Below are positions 22,937-33,368 of a stretch of DNA of 64,000 nt, piece by piece. Below the pieces are notes generated by a model. That model was not told the DNA's origin. It worked only from the letters and a program-made list of their open reading frames with translations, and did no database searches. This stretch comes from Diatrype stigma (lineage: Eukaryota; Ascomycota; Sordariomycetes; Xylariales; Diatrypaceae), in assembly GCA_022225965.2 (NCBI GenBank), contig JAKJXP020000026.1, positions 186,001-250,000 of the forward strand, given 5' to 3'. Every line of letters begins with the position of its first letter. Position 1 is the stretch's first letter. The position numbers and the translations under genes were made by a program.

Positions 22937-24359
22937 CTAGGTAGCTTGCTCGACGACTGCCGCACCAGAGTTGGGCTCATCCTCATCTTCGATATCCTCG
23001 TACTCGTCGCTGGAGCTTTTCGCTTTCTGGTTCTGGTGGTTCTGTTGCAGAATCTGACCACCGCCTTTTCTTCCGAAGAAGTCTTCTGTGCGTATGCCAC
23101 GTACCCGCTTAGCGTCAACATTGGACATGGAACGGCCACTTGCACGGTGCTCGCGGATGAACTCTCGCACCGGCGCCATTGCCGCATCGCGGCAGGCTTC
23201 TTTGATATCACTGCCTGACATGCCAGCGGTGACCCTGGCGATATAGTCGACATTGAAGTGTTCAGGGTCTACCTTGGTGTCCTTGAGGATGAGTTGAAGT
23301 ATCCGTAGTCGCTGGTTTTTATCGGGTAGTCCAACGGGGAACTTTTTGGGCATTCTGCGCAGAATTGCCTCGTCGATATCGTGAATCCGGTTTGTTGCTC
23401 CAAGAACGACGATTCTCGCAGGAAGACCTTGCGTGTTCGCCGATGTCAAACCATCCCACAGCGTCATGAATCTTATCACTGTCAGTCAAGACACATACAC
23501 TGAGCAGATGGAAACTTACTCGGCTTTGACCATGCCACTAGCTTCGTGTTCTCCGCTTCGTCGCGTACCCAGCACTGCATCGATCTCATCGATGAATATA
23601 ATGGCGGGCTGCAGCTTCCGGGCAAGCGAGAAGAGTGCCCGTACTAACTTGTTGGAGTCTCCGTACCACTTTTCCGTGAGAGTTGAGATGTGAAGGTTGA
23701 TGAATGATGCGCCGCTCTCATGTGCAACCGCCTTCGCCAGCATTGTCTTGCCACAGCCTGGAGGGCCATAGAGCAGTACTCCCGATGGGGCAGACAATAG
23801 TGGTGCCGCATGCGAGTATAGATGTGGCATGGTCAATGGATAAATGACCGACTCTTTCACTTCCTCGATGATTTCCTCCAGGCCGCCAATGTCTAGTCAC
23901 GGTTAGAATCAAAGCCACATAAGCACTCACACCAGTTACTACGCCAGAAGGGACTGACCATCGAACCCAACCGGTATATCTTCAGGAGGGACCACTTCTA
24001 AAGCGACCATATTCTCATACTCGTTGAGGTCTAGATCCTCTATGCGAGGCCCCAGTCTCGCATTGCTGCTCGACTCGCCTCCCCCGCCTTCTTCATGGTC
24101 TCTTGCCTTTTGTAGTCTTTGCAAGTTTGCCCGAGCCTTGATTCTAGCTTGTTCGTGCTTCTCTTTATCCGGATCGGCGAGGCTGCCCTGTAGGCTCGAC
24201 AGGAGGCTTTTGGCTAGGTAATATGTTGCACTGCACTAAGTTGGAAGGTTGAAGGTCAACAGTCTAGTCGCCCATACGTAGAAGGGGAAGTCGTACTGTC
24301 CCTATGACTAGAATCAAGTCCCACAGATGGTCGAGGCCATTTCGTCTTCGGTCGACCAT
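22937..24359 (-). CDS. MSP1: Msp1/ATAD1-type AAA ATPase, outer mitochondrial membrane
   Basis: Four exons, 24359-24297, 24235-23959, 23892-23520 and 23471-22937, give 415 residues with consistent phases. The first two exons join to make a single N-terminal membrane helix ([19 protein letters not shown], residues about 15-33). A linker rich in Arg/Lys/Ala precedes [21 protein letters not shown]. The AAA domain has Walker A GPPGCGKT (residues 156-163), the pore-loop residues EKWYGDSNK, Walker B IIFIDEID, sensor 1 GATNR and the arginine-finger region ILRRMPKKF. Msp1 extracts mislocalised tail-anchored proteins and stalled precursors from the outer mitochondrial and peroxisomal membrane. Yeast Msp1 is 362 residues; this protein is longer mainly by an acidic, Ser/Asn/Gln-rich tail ([14 protein letters not shown]). 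Intron 3 is only 48 nt. The gene is head to head with the Csm1/Pcs1 gene. Confidence 0.95.
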
Positions 24360-25243
24360 TGCGTATGTCTGCCCAAGCCAAGTACGGAGCATCTGTCGCT
24401 TTGTTACCGGCAGGCAAGTGAATGGGAAACACAAGCGTGACGGGTTATCGATATAATCAGAATACAGACGAATCTGAAACTAACATATATGTCGTCTGAA
24501 AGTCGTAAACGTTCGTAGTTCGTAGATCGGAGGTTCGGGTTCGTGGTTTCGTGGTTTCTTAGGCTCGTAGGTTCGCGTGGCAAGGCATTAGTGTTGTACA
24601 TGCAGGCGCCAGGCAAGTCTATGGCGTATATGTCCGGGCTTCAAGAGCTCCAAGCAGTTCAAGGTACCTGACTTCCGGGTTATCTATAAGGTACGTACGT
24701 ATTAAGCATTTATAAAGCGTAAGCAATCATCGAAGCTTTGAGATAAGCAATTGACGAATGCTCATGATGAATGCTTATACTTATTATGTAGGTATCTAGA
24801 AACGCTAGAACGGATACCGATGCCACTTGTGGCTCAAGGCTTGATAAGTTTTAGATAACTGCAACTACTATTTAACTCACAGACTAGGTAACCATGCATA
24901 AAGCCAGTATATAACCTTAAGCATGTAGCCAGCCGCAACTGCCGTGGGGCAGCATCGAAACCCCTGGGCCCCTGCAGCTTTCTCTTCGCCCGCGTCTTTT
25001 TGTTTACTTCGTGCAGCAACGTCAAACCACGACGACCACGACGTATATATTCATTCGTTCATGCAAATTTCAGTATATAACGGGCGGCGCAACTAGCCAT
25101 TGGTTACTTTTAGCTGCTGAACTTACCATCCCTAAATCCTGTAGACAGTCCCACGCGAATCGACACCGAGAATTGCTCCAATATTTACATGCGCCTCTAG
25201 CGTTATCGTTCCCACACGTGATAAAAGCATTGATATTTTTGTC
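24360..25243. other. Shared MSP1 / PCS1 promoter region
   Basis: 884 bp between divergent starts. A stretch of GTTCG/GGTTTCG-like short repeats lies at 24510-24575. No gene is seen. Confidence 0.5.
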
Positions 25244-26965
25244 ATGTCAAAGCTGAAGGCTACCACGTTGCTAGGGTGGGTGGAGTCGGACGACGAGGAC
25301 TCGGATATATTATCTAGCGGGCACAAACCAGCACCGCGGCGTATGGTACCTCCGAAGAAACCTGTCACCACCGCTAGGCCTGCTCAGACCACGACGCGCC
25401 AGCCGAACACCGCAGCAACGCGAAAAGCGCTGGCAGAAAAGCCAGCCAACGTCCCCGAGAAACCCATGGCGGAGAAAGGCAGAAAACGAGCTGCGCCGGA
25501 AGAAGCGCCGGCAGACCCGAACCCGCAGGACGAGAATGCGATCGAGGCGAACGCGAAGCCCAAGGGCGCGCGAGGACGCCCCAGGGCTGCGAAGGCGGCC
25601 AAGATAGCCGCCGCCGAGACGGAAGACGACGAAGCACCCGAGCCTCAGCCCGAGCCCAAACCCAAGGCTAAGGCCGCGGCCCAGCAGCCACCCGCTAAGA
25701 GAGGACGCAAGCCGAAGGCCAAGGCCGAGGTAGAACAACGCGAGATCCCCGAGACCCAACTTCAGGAGGAAGAACCGGAAATACCGGAGACGCAGCAGCT
25801 CGAGGCCACGGAGTTGAGTGTGGATGTGGAAAATGATGAGGACGAGATAATAGAGCCGCTGCCGGCTTTCAATAGTCGCGCTGGGATGTCGTCCGCCCAA
25901 CGCCCGCAGTCACAACAAAACCTGTTCGGCGCAAGCCACAGATCCGTTCCAGCCTCAGATTCGAAGGTTAATGATCCATTGATGAAGAGGCGGATGGCAG
26001 ACTTGACGCGGAAGTATCAGGAGCTGGAAGCGAGATATCAGGACCTGAGGGAGATTGGGGTCATAGAGGCCGAGCGCAACTACGACCGGTTAAAACAGCA
26101 GTCCGAGGAGAAGTCTAAGAGTGAGCCTTCCTCTCCCTACAACCGAACATGTCCTTTTGACGAGTTTACGAGAGTGAAGAAGAAGCATGACTAACTGACT
26201 TTCCTCCCCAGCTGCCAACGAGCTCATCGCCACCTTGAAAGCACAGGTTGCCGCTCAAGCCGATGTAGCAAAGGAGTCGCAACGGTTGCGGCAGCAGCTA
26301 GACGCCAGCCAAGCGAAGGCCGACGAGCTACAGGGCCAGCTTTCCGAAGCGAACTCGTCCCTGGCCGGGGCGAAGACGGAGATCAAGACGCTATCCACGA
26401 AGCTAGGCGCTGCGCGGTCCGCCGAACAGGCCAGCGTCAAGGTCCCGGGCAGCGCCATCAAGGGCAACAGCGCCGGGGACAAACGGCTGCTCGCTAACGC
26501 CGAGGCGGCCGTCCAGCAGGCCCAGATGAAGGAGGACCTGTACGCCGACCTGACGGGCCTGATCGTCCGGGGCATCAAGCGGGAAAAGGATGAGGACATA
26601 TACGATTGCATCCAGACGGGTCGGAACGGCAGTAAGTCTTTTCTTTTCTTCCTCACTATTTTTCCTTTACTCTCAAACCCCATCTACATGGTCCCACATT
26701 GTGCTAGGATAGAAAGAAGCCCGCTAACCATGGCAACGATGCAGCCCTGCACTTCAAGCTAGCGGTGGGGGCCGACGGCGCCGCCTCGGGCAACTTCGAA
26801 GAATCGCAGTTCGTGTACATGCCCCAGCTCGACCCGGACCGCGACGAGGCCCTGGTCGACGTGCTCCCGGACTACCTCCAGGAGGAGATCACGTTCCCGC
26901 GGCCGCAGGCGGCGAAGTTCTACGCGAGGGTCATGAAATCCCTGACGGAGCGCATCGCCGACTGA
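25244..26965 (+). CDS. pcs1: Csm1/Pcs1 monopolin-type kinetochore protein
   Basis: Exons 25244-26120, 26212-26631 and 26745-26965 join in consistent phase to 505 residues. Residues 1-230 are charged and disordered, with AT-hook-like cores (GARGRPRAAK, KRGRKPKAK) and repeated IPETQ motifs. Residues about 250-400 form a long coiled coil (MADLTRKYQELEARYQDLREIG). The C-terminal part (DLYADLTGLIVRGIKREKDEDIYDC ... MPQLDPDRDEALVDVLPDYLQEEITF) is the globular Csm1/Pcs1 domain. In yeast Csm1 the homodimer crosslinks kinetochores and recruits condensin/rDNA factors; in fission yeast Pcs1 prevents merotelic attachment. Nuclear kinetochore or nucleolar location is inferred. The AT-hook-like cores suggest direct DNA binding, which is inference. 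The last exon is more G/C-ending than the first. Confidence 0.9.
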
Positions 26966-27464
26966 GTTTGGTTGGCCATGGGCATGTCTTTCATACACCT
27001 TGTTTTGATCCTCTCTTATGATACCCGACCGGCCTGGTTTTTCCCGCGCACTACAGCTTGGCTTTTCGGAAGGAGTTGGAGGAGCTGTGGTACCTGCTTA
27101 CCTACCTGGATGGTTGTTTTCCCCCCTTTTGTCTCTACACGGAGTGAATGTATCTACAGCTCACATGGCTGCGACTCTGAAGATAGACCTAGCAGGGGAG
27201 GTTGTTTTTGCTATCTCATGCATTGCTAGCCGATCATGCTATATACCGTGAATCAAGTTTCCCTTGTAAGAAAAAAGATAGAATCCCCTACCTAATCCAA
27301 TGCCCGCCTAGTATGCTTAAACAACGCTATAATACAAACTTTGAAATGCTCCCGCTACACCAGCTGTAACGATACCCAGGTTCGCCAATCTCGCCCGTTT
27401 TGATCGATTCGTGACTGAGTCCCCGCTCCTCCTGTCCCAGCCCCTCTTTCACCAGCTGAAGCGA
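26966..27464. other. Intergenic, convergent PCS1 / questin-oxidase-like
   Basis: About 0.5 kb of 3' flanking sequence of two converging genes. No further feature is seen. Confidence 0.55.
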
Positions 27465-28982
27465 TCAAAATGTCCAACCGTTGAAGTCATCCACAAAGCG
27501 CACAGCAGCAGCCAAGTAGCGTTCGTGTAGGTCCCCCCACGTGCGAGCCGCCTCTCTCATGGCACGGACAGCTGTGTGTTTCGCAGGCGTAAGTAAGTAA
27601 CGGATTCCACAGCGAAGCATGCATACGTGACGTACGTACCTTTCAAGAAATGCGCATCCGTGGCATACGGCCCGTTCCGCGCGCGATCCTCGACGTGGTC
27701 CCAGAACTTGCCGCCGGCGTCGGGCGCGACGTAATCGGGGTCGACGGCCGGGCAGCCGCGGAGGATGTAGACGGCGACGGCCAGCAGCCACCACTGGCGC
27801 AGCAGGGCGAGGTGGTGCCGCGCCGGCACGACCGGCAGCAGGATCCGCACCGCGTGGCTCGTCGTCAGCACGTGCGCCAGGAAGAAGTCGTACGCGTGCG
27901 TCCCCGGCGCCACCGTCGCCACCAGCAGCGCCGTGGCCGCCTCCTGCGAGGCCCGGAACTGCGCGGCCATGTTCGTGCTTGTGTTTGCGTTCGCTTCACT
28001 CTCCCCCTGTGCCTGCTCCGGCGCCCACGCGTTCCAGTACTCGAGCACCAGGTCCTCGTGCTGCTCGAATAGGGCCTCGAGGTTGTCGATCCCCCCTGGT
28101 TCTTTGAATAGGCTTTTTAGCCGCTTGTCGCGGGCCATCTTCCCGAGCAGCTCGAGCGGCGTTGCGGAGGTATGGGGGTTAGTAGTAGCGGCGGATCCTG
28201 CTGCTTCTATAGTAGTGGAAGACGACCGCTGCCGGTACGACGGGTCGTCGATGTACTTGTGCAGGAAGTCGTACTGCACGGAAGCCAGGCCCAGGGCCTC
28301 GATGGCGAGCTCCTTGTTGTCCATCTCGTAGGCGTAGCCCAGGTGGATGAGAGGATGTCCGACTATGGTAGTTTGTCAGCCATGAAATGCTTTCTCATAG
28401 GCAGACAGACAGTCTTCGCCTAGGTCTTTAAGGGGGTAGGTAGATAGGTAGGAAGTAATAGAAAGGGGATGGGGGAGCTAGGCACTTACGACCACCGATC
28501 AGGCCGTTCACCAGCGGCTCCTCGCCGGCGAACATGTACTGGTCGACGACCTTGCGCCAGTCGTAGGCGCCCTGGTAGGCGAGGGCGTCCTCGTAGAAGT
28601 CGACGTAGGCGCGCTGGTAGCGGGCGTCGCCGAGGAAGTCGCGCCAGTCGGCCTGGACGACCTCGGCGGGCGAGGGCCGCCAGGGCTCGAGCTCGGCCTG
28701 GCCGGCGTCGTAGACGGCGTGCAGCCCGGGGGCGTCGGCCCCCAGCAGGTACGCCGAGCACAGCGCGTGCGGCAGGTGGTTGGCGAACCGCAGGTCGTGG
28801 TACACGATCGCGTGGTTCACGTGGTTCGCCCGCAGCAGGTGCTTCAGCGTCCGCGGCCGCTTGTCCGCCGCCGTCTCCACCTCGCGGTGCACCTCGACCG
28901 GCGGGAGGTCGACGGTGGCCGGCTGTTTGGCAGAGGAGACCAGCCGGTTGACGAGCGGGATGTAGGAGAGGACCGAAGCCAT
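27465..28982 (-). CDS. Questin-oxidase-like protein (DUF4243 family)
   Basis: Exons 28982-28490, 28362-27640 and 27571-27465 join in consistent phase to 440 residues. Family features are the His-rich start NHAIVYHDLRFANHLPHALCSAYLLGA, WRDFLGDARYQRAYVDFYEDAL, GGLGHPLIHLGYAYEMDNKELAIEALGLA and the late FFLAHVLTTSHAVRILLP. These place it with fungal questin oxidase-like proteins (GedK, AflY/HypB type), some of which open anthraquinone rings by Baeyer-Villiger-like oxidation. Many members lie outside secondary-metabolite clusters and have unknown substrates, as here: no polyketide synthase or tailoring enzyme is near. The conserved histidines suggest a metal or cofactor site, which is inference. 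Codons are almost all G/C-ending. It is head to head with the UBE3D-like gene across 444 bp. Confidence 0.88.
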
Positions 28983-29426
28983 CTTGGGTTTTTCTTCTTG
29001 CTTTGCTTTTTTTTTTTTTTTCTTTCCTTTTCTTCCCCTTTGAACTTCACATGTCTAAGGTATATATATTTGGGTTTCCTTTTCTGAATCTGCCCTAGAT
29101 AAGTAAGTAGTTCAATATATAAATCTTGGACAAAAGCGAGCGAAGTGGCAGGCAGTGACGCAACTTTGTTGGGGAATATCAGATAATGAATTGGGTAAAG
29201 GGGTTATTTCTTTAAGCAGCTCTTACCGTGCACCCGTGTAAGTGTATGCAACTAAGAGGTGCTATGCAGGTTCCAGCTTGAGACCCCCCAGCTTAGGTAA
29301 CTGCCTACTTGGGTTTCTATGGGTCAGTGCGCGTGAACGTCGACGTCGCGTACTTCGTACATACAAGTACAAAGTTGGGACGCTCTGGTCTTCTTCACAT
29401 TCAACACCTCATCAATCCCTCACAGA
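28983..29426. promoter_or_regulatory. Divergent spacer, questin-oxidase-like / UBE3D-like
   Basis: A 444-bp bidirectional promoter region. A T-run (29008-29020) lies just upstream of the minus-strand start, in its leader. No specific site can be named. Confidence 0.4.
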
Positions 29427-31065
29427 ATGTCTCAGTCTCTGCCTACTCCTACTCCCACTCCTCCTCCAATACTCATATACGCAGAGCTGCTTTCAAACAT
29501 ACGGCAAGTATCTGTCGGGTGCAGTCTACGAACGCCAAGCTCTTCTGGCACCATAGCTGTCGTCTCATCTGATGGCTGGAGGGTTGCAATCAGCCATGAT
29601 GGTGTGGAGCAGTCGGTCCCGTTGCCCGGCCAAGTGAAGTCACCCCTTCGGTTGCCAATACCCAGCACAGGTGCAAAGAGTCTCACATGGCGGTTGCCTC
29701 TTGCACCCACAACCACGGCAAATGGTCGGTCAGCCGCAGAAGCTGACCAGAGCGTCCCGTGGTCGGCAAATGATCTAGAGCCCGGTCTCTCTATTCACTG
29801 TAGGGCGTGCAAGGCAGTCATCATCAGGCCAGGTGTCTTGGGAGTCTGGAAGGACCTGCCTAGCGAGAATTGGGCCGAGATGATGGAGTTCTGGCACTGT
29901 CACAAGCCTCATGACCACCAGCATGACGAAGAGAATCTGGCTCAAAAGGGCTATGGTGCAAACTCGCGTATCTCTGCTCAACCTAGTGTTGGGTTCGTCG
30001 ACCTAACTTCTTTCCTTCTTTCTGAGACAGATATCAATGATTCTGCTGTAAGTCCCGACGTTTTTCTTTTCTTTCTGATCAATAAACGACATGGGTATAT
30101 AGAAGGTGGCCAAACCAGCGTCTCTGCTCACTCAGTGGTGTGGTCACCGATACTCATACCCTAGATTGATTCTACCTTCCTAGTCAAAGTGCGGCCTCCG
30201 AACCCTGGCTACAGGCTATGGGCTTGGTTGCTGCACTTTGGAAGACGCCTCTTACTTTCTGCGGGACCTTTCTAAGACTTGAAAGTCCTACGATTACTTA
30301 AGAGGGACATACTTTTCAGCTGCTATTGATTTCCAACTACATCATATCATACCACCTCGTAGCATTGTAGCAAAAGTGCGTAGGCAGTTTGCTAATGCAG
30401 ACTGCATGTAGGTCATCCATAATCCGATACCAGATCCAGACGGCAATGGAGAAGAAACCACCCGTGTGAACTCTAGCGAGGTAGCTACAGAATCAACCTC
30501 GGAGAAGGCCCTGGCCTTATGTAGTGCCTGTAGCAGACCACTAGGCTTCTCGGATAGTAACGCATCGTCGTTCTCTTTGTTCAAGTGGCAAGTCAACGTC
30601 GGCCAGCAAGAGCCTGAAGGTCCTGCTTCTGGACCTAGCCTAGCACAATGTGTCAGCGCCATTTTGCTGGCGACGATAGCTCGAACTGGTAGTTCAAAGA
30701 CTATTTTGATGCCATTGGAGATAACGCATATGAAACCAAACCCAGATATTCCCAAATCCACCCGAGATATCCAACCTAAATCGTTGCTGAACCTCTGGGT
30801 GTTCAATGGCAACATCACTTTCTCTTCCACTGAAGAGGCGAGCTCTCCAGTGAAGGCTATAAAAGTGCTATATCGGTTTGTTAGTCAGGAGGAAGCCGAC
30901 AAAGCGTTGGAGTCCATGACATCGGATGCTCAAGATATCGCGTTGCCAGCTGATGCCATCAACGGAGTTGTTGACATCCTAGCCAAAAGTAACAGTCTCA
31001 TCCCTGAGAGTGATCGCTATTTCAAGGAATGGACGGTTGGGCTAATAGAGAAGTGGGTTGGTTAA
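29427..31065 (+). CDS. UBE3D-like (HECT_2) ubiquitin ligase
   Basis: Exon 1, 29427-30047, and exon 2, 30412-31065, give 424 residues. The first half has HCRACKAVIIRPGVLGVWKDLP, then NWAEMMEFWHCHKPHDH and VGFVDLTSFLLSE. The second half has LCSACSRPLGF followed by FSLFKWQV and a C-terminal alpha/beta region ending FKEWTVGLIEKWVG. This is the pattern of the HECT_2 family (human UBE3D, an E2C-binding E3 ligase with an N-terminal Cys cluster and a C-terminal HECT-like part). The 364-nt intron is long for this genome, but a direct splice (donor GTAAGT at 30048, acceptor TAG at 30411) keeps phase 0. Small open segments inside the intron (about 30103-30290) may be an extra exon or chance. The cellular target is unknown. 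Confidence 0.82.
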
Positions 31066-31996
31066 CTCTACGCTGGTGCAAAGGCAAAGATAGTCAGCCA
31101 TAGACTATTATGAGCTCAATATATTATCTCTTAACTGAATACGGTATCGGGACAAGCCTGAGGACGATATTATTCTTGTTGTGTACCAAGCATAACGAAG
31201 AAGACATGGATAGTATGTGTGGGCATAGTGACAGGCTGCTTTCTAGTAGTTATCAGACTTCAAATATGGGTGATACATCTGTATTGGTCTTCGAGCACAA
31301 GGTACAGTACAATTAATATACCATCGCGATTCGAAATATTGCTTCAAGGCTGGGATGTGAGGAGATACCGCATCCATCGCGTCGGCTGTAGTAGCACCTG
31401 GGATACGTGATCGTTATCTTCAATCTTTTCTATTCGAAACCACTCCCCCGCGCAGTAACGGGTATCGTGGAATTCGAGGCGTCGGGCCACAGGCAGTCTA
31501 GCCATCGCAGCCGCTATGCGGCGACTGAAGTTGCCCCCTCTGCGCAGTGCTTCCTAGGCTTCGAACCAGGACCAGTACTCCTCGTGTACTCTCCGAAGAG
31601 TATAATCTCGGCTCCACTGACGGGACTCGGGAATACCGTCGGCGCCGTTTTCACGGCAAGCTTGCATCGACGAGTGGTATCATATCTGGTCTGGTAACGT
31701 GGACTCCGTTCATTCCCAGCGGCTCAACCCCGTCTTTATTACGGCTGAATATATAGCCACTGTTGCGGCAGCCAGTGCAGCTACAACCGGAGCCCCCTAG
31801 CCGGGGTCCTTGAACCGCAGCTGGACCGAATCTCCGGATTGAGGCTGGCCCTGCTAGATTACTGCGTGAAACCTTTTGGCTGGGACGAACCTAAGAGCAC
31901 ATAACTCACATCCAAAAGGGAGGTCCAGGAATACATAGGGAGAACAAGAACAAAAAAAAAAAAAAAAGCGAAAAAAAGGGGGAAAAAAAAAAGAAT
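31066..31996. other. Intergenic spacer before tRNA-Glu
   Basis: About 0.9 kb with no recognised coding region. A-rich runs at 31951-31966 and 31983-31992 precede the tRNA; the latter is its terminator. Confidence 0.5.
31983..31992 (-). terminator. RNA polymerase III terminator of tRNA-Glu
   Basis: On the minus strand a run of ten T begins five nt after the tRNA 3' end at 31997. Oligo-T is the Pol III stop signal. Confidence 0.8.
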
Positions 31997-32087
31997 CTTC
32001 CATGCAGGGGTTCGAACCCTGGCCACCACGGCTTTTCAATATAGAAGAATGAAAACGTGGGATCCTGAACCACTAGACGACATGGAA
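31997..32087 (-). tRNA. tRNA-Glu (UUC), with 18-nt intron
   Basis: Read on the minus strand, the 7-bp acceptor stem TTCCATG/CATGGAA pairs perfectly. The D arm carries GTCTAGTGGTTCAGGA, and the anticodon stem CCACG/CGTGG is intact. The T arm is CAGGG-TTCGAAC-CCCTG. The anticodon TTC lies at 32053-32051. An 18-nt intron (32049-32032) sits one base 3' of the anticodon, the canonical position. The mature length is 73 nt and the unpaired discriminator base is G. The internal B box GGTTCGAAC is intact, and a T10 terminator follows. Confidence 0.93.
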
Positions 32088-32820
32088 TAAGATGCTTTGA
32101 TGGGAACTAGACATCTACTTTCAATATTTATGGCACATGGCATGTTGCCCTAGAGGTAGGGACGGATACGTGCATTCACTTTTGCCATTCGATCTCAGGC
32201 TTCTGATTATTCAAGCTACTTAATACATAATGGCCAGCAGCATAATGTTGGTACCTAGGTACCTACAAACAACGTGCTATTGGTCCAAGGCGTTTGCGTG
32301 TTTCGTTGGTTAACCGTTTGCTCCTTCCTATTATCAAAGCCTCGTGCAATTATTATCTTATCTTGGTATCTTACAACCAGTTTCCAATGTTAGTAGCTTT
32401 TTTTTTCATCCCACAACCTACATGTACCTGAAGGTCGTTGAGCATAGACCTATCTCAAGGTTGCTAGCTACCTCGCCTGGCAACCAGGAGATCTTCTCTG
32501 GATATGGGGTTCAGTCAAAACATAGGTATGACAGCCACTGGGAAATCCGAAGAAGCGCAATTTGAAATTCTTCTTCCGCAGGAACAACGTGAAGTTCATT
32601 TTGAGAAAAGAAGTAAAGAATCATACATCAAAAGAACCCCCCCCCCAAAGAAAAAAGGGGGGGGGAAGCGCAATACCATCCTCCCGAACCTCGTATCGAA
32701 CCAGATGGGTACCTCGTATGCCGCTGACCAGCTGTAGACAAGCATCAATCTCCCCAGATACTGAGTCATGAGAGACAGATCGTGTTGTTCATCTCAAGCG
32801 GCAACACCAGTCGGGACTGC
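32088..32820. other. Gene-poor spacer with C/G hairpin
   Basis: No coding region is recognised. TACCTAGGTA lies at 32252-32261, and the C10/G9 inverted tract is listed separately. Confidence 0.5.
32637..32665. repeat. C10-A-rich loop-G9 inverted homopolymer
   Basis: Ten C (32637-32646), a ten-base A-rich spacer (AAAGAAAAAA) and nine G (32657-32665) form a potential 9-bp G:C hairpin. Confidence 0.85.
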
Positions 32821-33368
32821 CTAGCAAGTGAAACCGCAGTCCATCTGCCGCTTTCCAGAGTCATAGGCGCCCGTGCTGCACCCTCTAGACGAGGACCTGG
32901 AGTGTTGGTTAAATCGGTTAGCTACAATCTCTCGTTTTCATGACCTGACGATCAACGTCTCTTTTCTACTTTATTTTATTCTCCCCCCTTTTATTCTCTT
33001 TTCTTCGCAACTCACCATGTCTGCCCCGCATAGCTGAACTGGACGGGGTCCGAGTCGACAGCGCCCACGCTGATGACGAGCTGGTAGGGCAGAGCGCTCG
33101 GGAGGGAGGCGCTGGAGAGGTCCGCGATGGACAGGCGGTCGCCCTTGGAGGTGCCGCCGACGATGTTGCTGAGGGCGTCCCGGATGACCACTTCGAACTG
33201 GTACTGGCCGCCGACGCCGTTCTCGTTCTTCTGCCACTGGTTCACGTGGATGCCGCACGCGCCCGAGGCAAAGCGCTCCTCGAGGGTGGCCGGGGCCGCG
33301 GCGGAGAGACCGGCCATGGTCATGGTCATGGCGGCGGCGGCGGTGAGGGCGGTGATGGTGAACTGCAT
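32821..33368 (-). CDS. Small secreted cysteine-containing protein
   Basis: Exon 1, 33368-33016, reads MQFTITALTAAAAMTM as a signal peptide (cleavage expected near the Ala-Ala-Pro at residues 23-26) and one cysteine in GACGIHVNQWQ. Unspliced, the frame stops at once (TGG TGA at 33017-33012). A good donor GTGAGT at 33015 overlaps that stop and joins to the acceptor CCAG at 32897. Exon 2, 32896-32821, adds SSSRGCSTGAYDSGKRQMDC followed by GFTC and a TAG stop, giving 142 residues in all. The mature form of about 118 residues has four cysteines, enough for two disulfides, and a beta-rich middle (QYQFEVVIRDAL, PYQLVISVGAVDSDPVQF). The cysteine spacing in the second exon supports it as real. It resembles widespread uncharacterised fungal small secreted proteins; an effector role is only a possibility. 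It sits in gene-poor DNA. Confidence 0.82.

Noticed and set aside
20595..31065. A secondary-metabolite cluster around the questin-oxidase-like gene
   Set aside because: Neighbours are a PLP lyase, Msp1, Csm1/Pcs1 and a UBE3D-like ligase; there is no synthase, transporter or pathway regulator.
31540..31590. Second T-arm-like motif (GGCTTCGAACCAGG)
   Set aside because: Stem pairing fails after two pairs and no cloverleaf is possible.
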